From Micromonospora musae (GTDB lineage: Bacteria > Actinomycetota > Actinomycetes > Mycobacteriales > Micromonosporaceae), in the NCBI RefSeq assembly GCF_003626635.1, contig NZ_RAZT01000001.1:372001-436000 (forward strand): a stretch of DNA of 64,000 nucleotides, in the 5' to 3' direction. Shown here in pieces: positions 8,355-17,710 of the stretch (positions are counted from its first letter, which is position 1; every line of letters starts with the position of its first letter). The translations under genes and the position numbers were made by a program. The notes below the pieces were generated by a model. It searched no databases and was not told the origin of the DNA. It saw only the letters and a program-made list of their open reading frames with translations.

Positions 8355-9611
8355 TCAGATCCCTCCCACGAAGCGTCCGGGCGCGAAGCGGGCCTCCGGA
8401 TCGAACTGCGCCTTGACCCGGCGCATCAGGTCGAGCCCCTCGACGGGTCCCCACCTGTCGACCCGCTCCCCCACGGCGAGCGGCGCGGTCAGCACCACGA
8501 CGTGCCCGCCGACCGCCGCCGTTTCGGCCCGCAGCTCGGTGACGATCGCCGCCACCGCCTCGGGCGCGGTGGCGGCGGGCAGCGCGCCGTAGAGCACGCC
8601 GGTGCCGGCCGAGCCGCGGACGGTCAGCGGCGCCCGGTGCCGGCGGGCCGCGTCGGCGGCGGCCGCGAGCAGCCGTGGAACGCCGGAGAGGGCGGCGGTG
8701 AGCTTCAGACCGACGTCTCCGGATCGCCACGGGTAGGACGACCACCACGGGGGCGGCTGCTCGGTGACGGTGGCCCCGCCGAGCAGCGCCCGGGCGGCGG
8801 TGGCCCGCTCCCGGACACCCCGGGCCGTGCCTTCGAGCAGAACGGCCGTCTCGGTGCCGCCGCCGGGCGCCGCGTCCACCTCCAGGGCGCTCGGCGCCAA
8901 CTGCGACGCGAGGACGGCGGCGACGCGGCTGCCGGCTTCGGCGGCGTCGCTGCTCCGGCAGCTCAGGAAGGCCCGCGCGGTCGGCAGCGGGTGCAGCCGG
9001 AAGGCGCACTCGGTGACCAGGCCGAGCGTCCCGTACGCCCCGGTGAAGAGCTTGCCGAGGTCGTAGCCGGCCACGTTCTTCACCACCTTGCCGCCGGCGC
9101 GGGCCAGCACCCCGTCCGGCCGCACCACGGTGATCCCGATCAGCAGGTCGCGGACCGTGCCGTAGCGCATCCGGCGGGGTCCGCTGGTGTTCGTGGCGAC
9201 CACGCCGCCGACGGTTGCCGCCGCGCCGGGCGGCAGCGGCGTGTCGAGGGCGAGTTGCTGGCCGGCGGGGGCCAGCTTCGCCTGGAGTTCCGCCACCGGG
9301 GTGCCGGCCCGGACGACGACGATGAGGTCCCCGGCCGCGTGTTCCACGACGCCGGTGAGCCGGCGGGTTTGCAGCAGCAGGTCCAGGCGGCGCGGTGGGC
9401 CGCCCCAGTCCTGTTTGGTGCCGGCGCCGCGCACGACCACGGCCAGGTTCCGGGCGGCGGCCACCCGCAGCAGCGCGGCCGCCTCCTCGGTGGAGCCGGG
9501 GGCCGCGACGTACCGGGGCGCGACGCCGGCCACTGCGTCACCGTCCCCGGCGGGACGCACCGCGTCACCGTCGGTCGCCGCCGCGAGGTCGGCGAGGACG
9601 TCGTCGGGCAT
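8355..9611 (-). CDS. glcE: Glycolate oxidase FAD-binding subunit GlcE
   Basis: A 418-residue subunit with a PCMH/VAO-type FAD-binding domain (GAGTKQDWGGPPRRLDLLLQ near residue 60, then PGAAATVGGVVATNTSGPRR and GGKVVKNVAGYDLGKL). The C-terminal part is shorter and more variable than in GlcD, as is normal for GlcE. The ATG at 9611 overlaps the glcD stop as TGATG. The frame is open upstream across glcD, but that extension has shadow composition. It partners GlcD and GlcF in glycolate oxidation. Confidence 0.9.
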   Translation of the reverse strand: MPDDVLADLAAATDGDAVRPAGDGDAVAGVAPRYVAAPGSTEEAAALLRVAAARNLAVVVRGAGTKQDWGGPPRRLDLLLQTRRLTGVVEHAAGDLIVVVRAGTPVAELQAKLAPAGQQLALDTPLPPGAAATVGGVVATNTSGPRRMRYGTVRDLLIGITVVRPDGVLARAGGKVVKNVAGYDLGKLFTGAYGTLGLVTECAFRLHPLPTARAFLSCRSSDAAEAGSRVAAVLASQLAPSALEVDAAPGGGTETAVLLEGTARGVRERATAARALLGGATVTEQPPPWWSSYPWRSGDVGLKLTAALSGVPRLLAAAADAARRHRAPLTVRGSAGTGVLYGALPAATAPEAVAAIVTELRAETAAVGGHVVVLTAPLAVGERVDRWGPVEGLDLMRRVKAQFDPEARFAPGRFVGGI

Positions 9612-11077
9612 CAGAACACCTCCGCGAGACCGGCCTCCTGCAGCGGGTGGGCGCCCCTGCGCCGGCCGGGCACCTCGCCGCAGAGCCGGGGGGTGGGAAA
9701 GACCTTGCCCGGGTTGGCGAGGCCACGCGGGTCGAAGGCGCAGCGCAGCAGCTGCATCGTGTCGAGGTCGTCCGCGCTGTACATGCGCGGCATGTGGCCG
9801 ACCTTGTCCATGCCGACGCCGTGCTCGCCGGTGATGGAGCCGCCGTGCGCGATGCAGATGTCGAGGATCGCGCCGGAGACCTCCTCGGCCTGCTCGGCCT
9901 GGCCCGGCACGGCGTCGTCGAAGAGGACCAGCGGGTGCAGGTTGCCGTCGCCGGCGTGGAAGACGTTCGCGACTCGGACGCCGCGCTGCGCGGAGATCTC
10001 CGCGATGCGGCGCAACACCTCGGGCAGCGCGGTACGCGGAATGACCCCGTCCTGGACGATGTAGTCCGGGCTGATCCGGCCGACCGCCGCGAAGGCGGAC
10101 TTGCGGCCCTTCCAGATCAGCGCCCGTTCGGCGTCGTCGGCCGCGACCCGGATCTCCCCCGCGCCGTGCTCGCGGCAGAGCCGCTCCACGTCGGTGAAGT
10201 GCGCGTCGACCTCGGCGGCCGGGCCGTCCAGCTCGACGATGAGCACGGCGCCGGCACCGGCCGGGTAGCCGCAGCGCACCGCCGCCTCGGCGGCCTCGAT
10301 GGCGAGCGCGTCCATCATCTCGATGGCCGCCGGCAGCACGCCGGCCGCGATGATCGCCGAGGTCGCCGCGCCGGCCTGGTCGGTGCCGGCGAAGCCGGCC
10401 AGCAACGTACGCACCGACTCCGGCGAGCGGGTGAGCCGCACGGTGACCTCGGTGGTGATGCCGAGCGTTCCCTCCGAGCCGACGAAGGCGCCGAGCAGGT
10501 CGTAGCCGGGCGCATCGGGAGCCGGGCCGCCGAGCCGGACCAGGTCGCCGTCGGGGGTGACCACCTCCAGGCCGGTGACGTGGTTGGTGGTGAAGCCGTA
10601 CTTCAGGCAGTGCGCCCCGCCGGAGTTCTCCGCCACGTTGCCGCCGATCGAGCAGACCTGCTGGCTCGACGGGTCCGGTGCGTAGTAGTAGCCGAACGGC
10701 GCGGCCGCCCGGCTGACGTGGAGGTTGATGACGCCGGGTTCGACGACGGCCCGCTCGTCCTCGGGCCGAACGGCCCGGATCGCGCGCATCTGGGAGGTGA
10801 CGATGAGCACCCCCTCGGCGTGTGGCAGCGCCCCGCCGGAGAGGCCGGTGCCCGAGCCGCGGGCCACGAACGGCACGCCGGCGTCGACGCAGGCGCGGAC
10901 CGTCGCCGCGCACTCGGCGGCGGTGCGCGGCAGCGCCACGAGGGCGGGGACCACCCGGTACTGGGCGAGCCCGTCGCACTCGTAGGTGCGCAGCTCCTGC
11001 CGATCGCTGATGACCTGGGCGTCGCCGAGCACGGGTCGTAGCGCCGTGGCGAGGGTGCTGATGTCCGTCGTGGTCAT
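9611..11077 (-). CDS. glcD: Glycolate oxidase catalytic subunit GlcD
   Basis: A 488-residue FAD-linked 2-hydroxyacid oxidase/dehydrogenase subunit. The FAD-binding PCMH domain has VARGSGTGLSGGALP and CSIGGNVAENSGGAHCLKYG, and the C-terminal domain carries HAGDGNLHP and GEHGVGMDK, the metal and active-site region of the glycolate/D-lactate dehydrogenase family. D-lactate dehydrogenase is a possible alternative from this subunit alone, but glcE and glcF downstream and malate synthase upstream favour glycolate. It lies 28 bp downstream of aceB. Confidence 0.92.
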   Translation of the reverse strand: MTTTDISTLATALRPVLGDAQVISDRQELRTYECDGLAQYRVVPALVALPRTAAECAATVRACVDAGVPFVARGSGTGLSGGALPHAEGVLIVTSQMRAIRAVRPEDERAVVEPGVINLHVSRAAAPFGYYYAPDPSSQQVCSIGGNVAENSGGAHCLKYGFTTNHVTGLEVVTPDGDLVRLGGPAPDAPGYDLLGAFVGSEGTLGITTEVTVRLTRSPESVRTLLAGFAGTDQAGAATSAIIAAGVLPAAIEMMDALAIEAAEAAVRCGYPAGAGAVLIVELDGPAAEVDAHFTDVERLCREHGAGEIRVAADDAERALIWKGRKSAFAAVGRISPDYIVQDGVIPRTALPEVLRRIAEISAQRGVRVANVFHAGDGNLHPLVLFDDAVPGQAEQAEEVSGAILDICIAHGGSITGEHGVGMDKVGHMPRMYSADDLDTMQLLRCAFDPRGLANPGKVFPTPRLCGEVPGRRRGAHPLQEAGLAEVF

Positions 11078-11105
11078 CGCCGAACTCCCGTCACGGCCGC
11101 AGGGG

Positions 11106-12689
11106 TCAGGGCATTCGCTCGTACGCGGGCAGAGTGAGGAAGTCCGTGAAGTCGTCGGCCACGGCGACCTCCAGGAACAGGTCCCGGGCCGCCGCCCAGT
11201 CGGCCGGGTCGCCGGGGAGTTTCGCCAGTTCCTCGTCGGCGAGCCGGTCGATCAGCTCGCGGTCGACCTTCTCGCCGGTGTCGTCGAGGGTGATGCCGTT
11301 GTGCAGCCACTGCCAGACCTGGGAGCGGGAGATCTCGGCGGTGGCGGCGTCCTCCATGAGGTGGAAGATGGCCACCGCGCCGGTGCCGCGCAGCCAGCTC
11401 GCGAGGTACTGCACGCCGACGCTTATCGCGTTGCGCAGCCCCGCCTCGGTCTGCCGACCGGGGGTGCCGGCCACGTCGAGGAGTTGGGCGGCGCTGACCT
11501 GGACGTCCTCGCGGGTGCGGTCGCGCTGGTTCGGCCGGTCGCCCAGTACGGCGTCGAAGACCTCACGGCAGATCGGCACGAGGTCGGGGTGGGCCACCCA
11601 GGAGCCGTCGAACCCGTCGCCCGCCTCGCGGGTCTTGTCCTCGCGTACCTTCGCCAGCGCCGTCTCGTTGACCTGCGGGTCGCGGCGGCTCGGAATGAAC
11701 GCGGCCATGCCCCCGACGGCGTGCGCGCCGCGCCGGTGACAGGTACGCACCAGCAGTTCGGTGTAGGCGCGCATGAACGGGGCCGTCATCGTCACCGCGT
11801 TGCGGTCGGGCAGCAGGAAGTCCCGGCCCCGGGTGCGGAAGGTCTTGATGACGCTGAACATGAAGTCCCAGCGGCCGGCGTTGAGGCCCGCGGAGTGTTC
11901 GCGCAGTTCGTAGAGGATCTCGTCCATCTCGAACGCCGCCGGGTAGGTCTCGATGAGCACGGTGGCTCGGATGGTGCCGCGGGGCAGGTCGAGCCGTTCC
12001 TGGGCGAGCAGGAAGACGTCGTTCCAGAGCCGCGCCTCCAGGTGGCTCTCCATCTTGGGCAGGTAGAAGTAGGGCCCGCTGCCCCGGTCGAGTTGCCGAC
12101 GCGCGCAGTGGAAGAGGTAGAGGCCGAAGTCGACGAGGCTGGCCGAGCTGCGTTCGCCGTCGACGAGGAGGTGCTTCTCGCTCAGGTGCCAGCCGCGCGG
12201 CCGGACCACGATGGTGGCCAACTCGCCGTCGTGCAGGGCGTAGCGCCGGCCGTCCGGACCGGTGTGGGTGAGTGTGCCGTCGATCGCGTCGCGCAGGTTG
12301 AGCTGGCCACCGATCACGTTCTCCCACAGTGGTGTGTTCGCGTCCTCCAGGTCGGCGAGCCACACCTTCGCACCCGAGTTCAGGGCGTTGATGGTCATCT
12401 TCGGATCGGTGGGCCCGGTGATCTCCACCCGGCGGTCGACGAGGCCGGGCGCGGGCGGGGCGACCCGCCAGTCGCCGTCGCGGACCTCGCGGGTCTCGGG
12501 CAGGAAGCCCAGCAGCCCACCGTCGGCCAGGGCGGCGACGCGTGCGGCGCGTGCGGCGAGCAGCTCGCGACGGCGGGGGTCGAACGCCCGGTGCAGCTCG
12601 GCCAGGAAGGCGAGCGCGGGCGGGGTGAGGATCTGGTCGTAGCGGTCGTGCCAGGGGCCGGTGACCTCGACACCTTCGGGCAGCTGCAT
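11106..12689 (-). CDS. aceB: Malate synthase A
   Basis: A 527-residue enzyme condensing glyoxylate with acetyl-CoA to L-malate. Visible marks are [10 protein letters not shown] near residue 105, the glyoxylate/Mg2+ region with the catalytic Arg ([26 protein letters not shown]), [10 protein letters not shown], and the catalytic-base region [15 protein letters not shown]. The length matches the A isoform. The ATG at 12689 is preceded by GAGGAG; the 37 upstream codons lack family similarity. As first gene of aceB-glcDEF it consumes the glyoxylate made by the downstream oxidase. No isocitrate lyase is present in the window. Confidence 0.95.
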   Translation of the reverse strand: MQLPEGVEVTGPWHDRYDQILTPPALAFLAELHRAFDPRRRELLAARAARVAALADGGLLGFLPETREVRDGDWRVAPPAPGLVDRRVEITGPTDPKMTINALNSGAKVWLADLEDANTPLWENVIGGQLNLRDAIDGTLTHTGPDGRRYALHDGELATIVVRPRGWHLSEKHLLVDGERSSASLVDFGLYLFHCARRQLDRGSGPYFYLPKMESHLEARLWNDVFLLAQERLDLPRGTIRATVLIETYPAAFEMDEILYELREHSAGLNAGRWDFMFSVIKTFRTRGRDFLLPDRNAVTMTAPFMRAYTELLVRTCHRRGAHAVGGMAAFIPSRRDPQVNETALAKVREDKTREAGDGFDGSWVAHPDLVPICREVFDAVLGDRPNQRDRTREDVQVSAAQLLDVAGTPGRQTEAGLRNAISVGVQYLASWLRGTGAVAIFHLMEDAATAEISRSQVWQWLHNGITLDDTGEKVDRELIDRLADEELAKLPGDPADWAAARDLFLEVAVADDFTDFLTLPAYERMP

Positions 12690-12813
12690 GGTGCGCTCCT
12701 CGCCGTGGCGGGTGGCAGGAATCGATCCACGGGAATTGCTGCCGTCGACTCTAGTGGTACCGGCGGTGATCCGCGAGGGGTCCGCACGCCGTCCCCGCAT
12801 GTAGCAAACCTTC

Positions 12814-12842
12814 TTGACGATTCATCGACGTGTAGCTAAGTT
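12814..12842 (+). promoter_or_regulatory. Sigma70-like promoter for GH3/serine hydrolase operon
   Basis: TTGACG (12814-12819), a 17-bp spacer and TAAGTT (12837-12842) lie 30 bp before the ATG at 12873, in an AT-richer stretch. The short motif GTAGC(A/T)AA is repeated at about 12801 and 12832. Housekeeping-type spacing makes this a reasonable promoter call. Confidence 0.55.
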
Positions 12843-12872
12843 TCGGCCATCCGGACTGAGAGGTCGTCGTCG

Positions 12873-14690
12873 ATGAAGACCCGTCTCGCCATCGCTTCCG
12901 TCGTGGTCGCCGTCCTGGGTGCCACCGCCGCCCCGCTGCCCGGTCTCGCCGCCGCCCCACCAGCGTCGGCGCCCGCCGGGGAGCACGGCTGGGTCACCTC
13001 GACGCTGCGGCACATGAGCCTCGAGCAGAAGGTCGGCCAACTCTTCGCCACCTACGTCTACGGCGGCGACGCCGTCGAGCCCAGCGCCGCCGACCGGGCC
13101 GCCAACCTCGCCGCCTTCGGGGTCGAAACCCCGGCCGAGGTGGTCGAGAGGTTCGACCTGGGCGGCGTCTGCTACTTCTCCTGGTCGCACAACCTGGACA
13201 GTCCGCGCCAGATCGCCACGCTCTCCAACGGCCTGCAACGGGCCGCGCTCGGCGACGGGCGCAAGGGCCGGGTGCCGTTGCTCATCTCCACCGACCAGGA
13301 GCAGGGCGTGGTGCTGCGAATGCCCGCGCCCGCCGCGCAGTTCCCCGGCGCGATGGCCCTGGGCGCGACCCGGTCGCCACAGGCCGCGCGCACCGCAGCC
13401 GAGATCACCGGGCGGGAGCTGCGCGCGGTCGGCATCCGCCAGCCGTACGCGCCGATCGCCGACGTCAACGTCAACCCGGCGAACCCGGTGATCGGCGTCC
13501 GCTCCTTCGGCTCCGACGCCGGGCTGGTGGCCGAGCTCACCGGGGCGCAGGTCACCGGATTCCAGGACGACGCCGGGGTGACCGCGGTCGCGAAGCACTT
13601 CCCCGGCCACGGCGACACCGCCACCGACAGCCACACCGGCCTGCCCGTGATCAACCACACCCGTGCGGAGTGGGATCGGATCGACGCGCCGCCGTTCCGG
13701 CGAGCAATCAGGGAGGGCGTCGAGTCGATCATGACGGCGCACATCGTGGTCCCCGCGCTCGACCCCTCCGGTGACCCGGCCACGCTCTCGCCGCGCATCC
13801 TCACCGGCGTACTCCGGGGCGAGCTCGGCTTCCGCGGCGTCGTCGTCACCGACGCGCTCAACATGGCGGCCGTCCGGGAACGCTACGGCGACGAGCGGGT
13901 CCCGGTGCTCGCGCTCAAGGCCGGTGCGGACCAACTGCTCATGCCGCCGGACCTGCGGCTGGCCCGGGACGCGGTGCTGAGCGCGGTCGCCACCGGCGAA
14001 CTCACCGAGCGGCGCGTCGACGAGTCGGTCCGCCGCATCCTCACCCTGAAGTACCGGCAGGGACTCGCGCACTCCCCCCTGGTCGACGTGGAGAAGGCGG
14101 TACGCACCGTCGGCGCGCCTGCGCACCTCGCCGCCGTCACCCGCGTCACCGACCCGAGCCTCACGGCGGTGCGCAACGACGCGGGGCTGCTGCCGCTGCG
14201 TCGAGCCGACCGATCGGTGCTGGTCACCGGCTGGAACACCGCCGCGTTCGCGCCGATCGAGACCGTCGCCGCCGGGTTCGCCGCTCGCGGAGCCCGGGCC
14301 ACCGCACGGCCCGCGACCCTGCCGTCGGACGCGGTGATCGCCGCGACGGCAGCCGAGGCGGCCGGGCACGACCTCACCGTCGTGCTGGTGAACAAGGCGT
14401 GGGACACCACGGTCACCGATCCGCGGGGCAGTCAGCAGCGACTCGTCGCGGCGCTGCTCGCGACGGGCAGACCGGTGATCGTGGTGGCCGTCCGGGACCC
14501 GTACGACGTGGCGTACCTGCCGGGCGTCGACACCTACCTGGCCACGTACTCGTACACCCGGGCGGCGATGGACGCGCTGGTCCGCGCGCTGCACGGCGAG
14601 CTGTCCCCACGCGGACGGCTGCCCGTCACGATCCCGACGGCCGACGGGTCGAGCGTCCTGCACCCGTACGGCCACGGGCTGAGCTGGTAG
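12873..14690 (+). CDS. Exported GH3 beta-N-acetylhexosaminidase (NagZ-type)
   Basis: A 605-residue glycoside hydrolase family 3 protein with a signal peptide at residues 1-27. The NagZ hallmark KHFPGHGDTATDSH (residues 241-254) contains the Lys-His substrate pair and the Asp-Ser-His loop acting as general acid/base; the nucleophile is probably Asp327 in VVTDALNM. A C-terminal second GH3 domain follows (about residues 380-605), as in exported Bacillus NagZ and unlike the short Gram-negative enzyme. The family releases GlcNAc from muropeptides or chitobiose. It is 8 bp from a serine hydrolase gene, the same partnership as B. subtilis nagZ-amiE in muropeptide salvage. Confidence 0.88.
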   Translation: MKTRLAIASVVVAVLGATAAPLPGLAAAPPASAPAGEHGWVTSTLRHMSLEQKVGQLFATYVYGGDAVEPSAADRAANLAAFGVETPAEVVERFDLGGVCYFSWSHNLDSPRQIATLSNGLQRAALGDGRKGRVPLLISTDQEQGVVLRMPAPAAQFPGAMALGATRSPQAARTAAEITGRELRAVGIRQPYAPIADVNVNPANPVIGVRSFGSDAGLVAELTGAQVTGFQDDAGVTAVAKHFPGHGDTATDSHTGLPVINHTRAEWDRIDAPPFRRAIREGVESIMTAHIVVPALDPSGDPATLSPRILTGVLRGELGFRGVVVTDALNMAAVRERYGDERVPVLALKAGADQLLMPPDLRLARDAVLSAVATGELTERRVDESVRRILTLKYRQGLAHSPLVDVEKAVRTVGAPAHLAAVTRVTDPSLTAVRNDAGLLPLRRADRSVLVTGWNTAAFAPIETVAAGFAARGARATARPATLPSDAVIAATAAEAAGHDLTVVLVNKAWDTTVTDPRGSQQRLVAALLATGRPVIVVAVRDPYDVAYLPGVDTYLATYSYTRAAMDALVRALHGELSPRGRLPVTIPTADGSSVLHPYGHGLSW

Positions 14691-14698
14691 GAGGGGCC

Positions 14699-16564
14699 AT
14701 GTCGCACAGCAGATCGCGAGCCGCCCGGCTGCGGGCGGTCACGCTCGGGCTGACCGCGGCCGTCGTGGCGGCGGCCCTGCCGTCGCACGCCGCCATCGCC
14801 GCGCCGAGCACCGCCGACGCAGCGATGGTCGGACCCGACGGTGGCTCCGCCCTCGTCCGGCCACCGGTCGGCTCGGAGCCGCCGACCGTGACACCGGCTG
14901 ACATCCGGTTCCGGCAGGACCGGCTGCGCCGCGGCGGCGCGCGCGAGGTCGGGCTGCTGCCCGAGCAGGTGGCGCGGATCCCCGCCGACCTCGCCGCGTA
15001 CCTGGAACCGACGCCGGATCATCCGGGGCATCCCGCCTACGCCGGCGCCGTCGCGCTGGCGGCGAAGGACGGCGTGATCGTGCAGCACGCGGCGGTGGGC
15101 ACCGCGGTCGGGTACGGCGCGGTGGGCGCGCCGCCGGACCTGCCCGGCGTGGAGCTCCCCGCCGACCAGCAGATCCCGATGCGCGAGGACACGATCTTCG
15201 ACCTGGCGTCGGTGTCGAAGCTCTTCACCACGATCGTGGTGATGCGGCAGGTGGAACGGGGACGGGTCGTGCTGGACGCCCCGGTCGCCCGCTACGTCCC
15301 CGAGTTCGCGGCCGGTGGCAAGGCCGAGGTGACCGTCCGGATGCTGCTCACCCATACCTCCGGGCTGCCCGCGTTCGTGCCGCTGTGGAGCAGCTACCCG
15401 ACGCCGGCCGAGCGGCTCGCCGCCGCCCTCGCCACGCCCCTCGCCGCGGGCGCGACCCCCGGCAGCCGGTACGTCTACTCCGACCTCGGGCTGATCGCGC
15501 TGGGCGTGCTGGCCGAACGGGTCACCGGCCGACCCCTGGCCGACCTGGTCCGCGACGGTGTCACCGCACCGCTGGGCATGACCGACACGGGCTACAACCC
15601 GGCGCCGCGACTGCGCACCCGGATCGCGGCGACCGAGTACCAGCCGTACGCCGGACGCGGCATGGTCTGGGGTGAGGTGCACGACGAGAACGCCTGGTCG
15701 CTCGGCGGGGTGGCCGGCCACGCCGGGGTCTTCTCGACCGCGGCGGACCTGGCGGTGCTCTGCCAGGCGCTGCTCAACGGCGGCGAGTACCGGGGCCGGC
15801 GGATCCTACGACCGGAGACGGTCCGCACCATGCTGGTCAACTACAACGCCGGGCTCGAGACGGCGTATCCCGAGAGCGACCGCGGGCTCGGCTTCGAGCT
15901 GAACAAGCACTGGTACATGATGGGCCTCTCCTCCCCCGTCACGTTCGGGCACACCGGCTTCACCGGCACCTCGCTGGTGGTGGATCCGCTCTCCCACTCC
16001 TTCGTGATCCTGCTGAGCAACCGGGTGCACCCCGACCGCGGCTGGGGCAGCAACAACGTGGCCCGGCGCGCCGTCGCGCGGGACCTCGCGGAGGCGATGC
16101 CGGTGCGGCCCCGTTCCCGCGAGGCGTGGCGCGCGGATCCACGGGACGCCGCGACCGTCACGCTGACCGCGCCGCTGCGCCGGCCGGCGCGCGGCGGCAC
16201 GGCGAGTTTCTCGTTCTGGTACGACACCGAGCCGCGCTTCGACAGCGCACGGGTGGAGGTCTCCACCGACGGCGGCGCCACCTGGAATCCGCTGCGGCTG
16301 CTGTTCAGCCAGGGTGGGAGACGCTGGAGCAGCGACGGCACCGTTACCGGCTACGGCGGCCGGGTGTGGTGGCAGGTGACGGCCGAGCTAACCGAGCGCG
16401 CCACCCACCTTCGCTGGAGCAGCAGCACCGACGTCTCGAGCCAGGGCCGAGGCGTCTACGTCGACCGGATCGTCGCGGCGGACCGGGACGGGCTGCTGCT
16501 CCAGGGTGAGGGCGGCGACGCCGGGCGGCTGATCGCCGACGGCTGGTCGCCGGCGCGTAGCTGA
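14699..16564 (+). CDS. Exported serine hydrolase, class C beta-lactamase fold (AmiE/YbbE-like)
   Basis: A 621-residue exported protein with a signal peptide at about 1-35 and a penicillin-binding/beta-lactamase domain: SxxK at S171-VS-K174 (DLASVSKLFTT), the Tyr of YVYSDLG at 260, and a C-terminal GHTGFTG box. After about residue 470 there is an extra beta-sandwich module of about 130 residues with no recognised family. The ATG at 14699 has GGAGGGG just upstream and lies 8 bp after the GH3 stop, so translation is likely coupled. In B. subtilis the equivalent protein is an N-acetylmuramoyl-L-alanine amidase; that role is inferred, and an esterase or D-aminopeptidase is possible. Confidence 0.8.
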   Translation: MSHSRSRAARLRAVTLGLTAAVVAAALPSHAAIAAPSTADAAMVGPDGGSALVRPPVGSEPPTVTPADIRFRQDRLRRGGAREVGLLPEQVARIPADLAAYLEPTPDHPGHPAYAGAVALAAKDGVIVQHAAVGTAVGYGAVGAPPDLPGVELPADQQIPMREDTIFDLASVSKLFTTIVVMRQVERGRVVLDAPVARYVPEFAAGGKAEVTVRMLLTHTSGLPAFVPLWSSYPTPAERLAAALATPLAAGATPGSRYVYSDLGLIALGVLAERVTGRPLADLVRDGVTAPLGMTDTGYNPAPRLRTRIAATEYQPYAGRGMVWGEVHDENAWSLGGVAGHAGVFSTAADLAVLCQALLNGGEYRGRRILRPETVRTMLVNYNAGLETAYPESDRGLGFELNKHWYMMGLSSPVTFGHTGFTGTSLVVDPLSHSFVILLSNRVHPDRGWGSNNVARRAVARDLAEAMPVRPRSREAWRADPRDAATVTLTAPLRRPARGGTASFSFWYDTEPRFDSARVEVSTDGGATWNPLRLLFSQGGRRWSSDGTVTGYGGRVWWQVTAELTERATHLRWSSSTDVSSQGRGVYVDRIVAADRDGLLLQGEGGDAGRLIADGWSPARS

Positions 16565-16597
16565 ACCGGGCAGGGGTGCGGGCTCCGCGCGCCGTCG

Positions 16598-17205
16598 TCA
16601 GTGGGCGGAGCCCTGCCGTGCCCGGGCCAGCTGACGCTTGGCCTCTTCGTAGCCGGCCGGCGCGGTCGGGGCGGACGGCGCGTAGACGAGGTTCAGCACT
16701 CCGGTGCTGAAGGCCTGCGACGTGAGCAGCGCGAGCTGGATCGAGGGTTCGCCCTCGTCGAAGAGCCGCATCCCCTTGCGTACGGCGATCGGGTTGCCAG
16801 CAGGTGCTGTTCGTCCAGGAGGCCGGCGGCGAGGATCGGACGGACGACGGAGACCGAGCCGCTCATGCCGATGTGCCCGCTCCCGGGCGACTACTTCAAC
16901 GCGGTGACCGCCTCGACGAGTCCACCGGCGAGCTGCTCCGAGTTGCGCCAGGCGAAGTCGAGTCGCCGGTTCGACACCACGACCTTGCGGAGGTCACCGC
17001 GAGTCTTGGCGAAGTCGGCGTCCTCTCCGCCGGCCGCCTCGCGCTGCGGCCAGGCGCCCGCGAAGCTGTCGTACGTCTTGCGGCCGAGGAGCATGGTGTC
17101 CGCGCCGGCGAGCGTGGTGCCGACGGCCGCACCCATCTCGTCGTTGTAGTAGGGGAAGTGCCACTGGTCGGGCGCCTCCACGACACCGTCGAGCGCGACG
17201 AACAT
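16598..17205 (-). pseudogene. Degraded RibD C-terminal/DHFR-like protein
   Basis: Minus-strand remnant of a dihydrofolate-reductase-like protein. The N-terminal part (MFVALDGVVEAPDQWHFPYY..., 17205 to 16894) reads well to a TAG at 16891-16893. The same frame continues after the stop with GMSGSVSVVRPILAAGLLDE to about 16800. A one-base frameshift there moves the rest (NPIAVRKGMRLFDEGEPS... ending EEAKRQLARARQGSAH) into another frame that stops at 16598. The start also looks lost: family-like sequence (VELIAAG) extends upstream of 17205 without a good start codon. The gene thus carries a nonsense codon and a frameshift and is most likely inactive. Confidence 0.82.
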
Positions 17206-17710
17206 ACCCGCGGCGATCAGTTCGACAGCGTCAATACCTCAATCAATCACCGGTCCTATCCAGGGACCCCAGAAATGGAGACGCGCCGGGCCGGTGCGGA
17301 TCCCCGCGAACTGGAGGACGCTGGCCTTCGTCCGAGTTCAACCGATTATTAACCCGGCGGCTGAGCCGATGGCCGACGCCAGGGTGGAGAATGCGAATGC
17401 GCCCGATCCTGGAAATTCGGCCTTCAGGCGATGGCGTGAAGCTGACGTACTGGCAGGTAGCCCTACCCGACGCCCCCAGACCAGACGGAACCAGGCCATA
17501 AAGGGAAAAGGGTTCCTGTCAAAACCCGGTCACCGTGTCATGAACATGACAATGCCGAGTTCGCGGGCCCTGACCATCAATTTATGGATGCCGACGTGCA
17601 AATATTCTTAACCGAACCGAGATAAAGCCCGGCTAGGGTCACTGCGCAGATTGATCTGCGTCAAACAGAAACCATCCGGGTATCAGTGGGGAACCGGAAG
17701 AGGTGCGGAA
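17206..17710. other. 505-bp AT-richer intergenic region
   Basis: No convincing gene is visible. The region is clearly less GC-rich than its neighbours, especially 17480-17640, suggesting promoters, a small RNA or decayed DNA. Its right end holds the palindrome listed separately. A possible 105-codon frame at 17294-17611 lacks coding composition and a ribosome-binding site and was not called. Confidence 0.5.
17645..17660. promoter_or_regulatory. Palindromic candidate operator upstream of winged-helix regulator
   Basis: CGCAGATTGATCTGCG, a perfect 6-bp inverted repeat with a TTGA centre, lies 51 bp before the regulator start. Its position suits an operator, perhaps for autoregulation; that role is inferred. 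Confidence 0.45.

Noticed and set aside
17294..17611. A possible 105-residue protein in the AT-richer gap
   Set aside because: No ribosome-binding site, no third-position GC bias and no recognisable fold; treated as non-coding.
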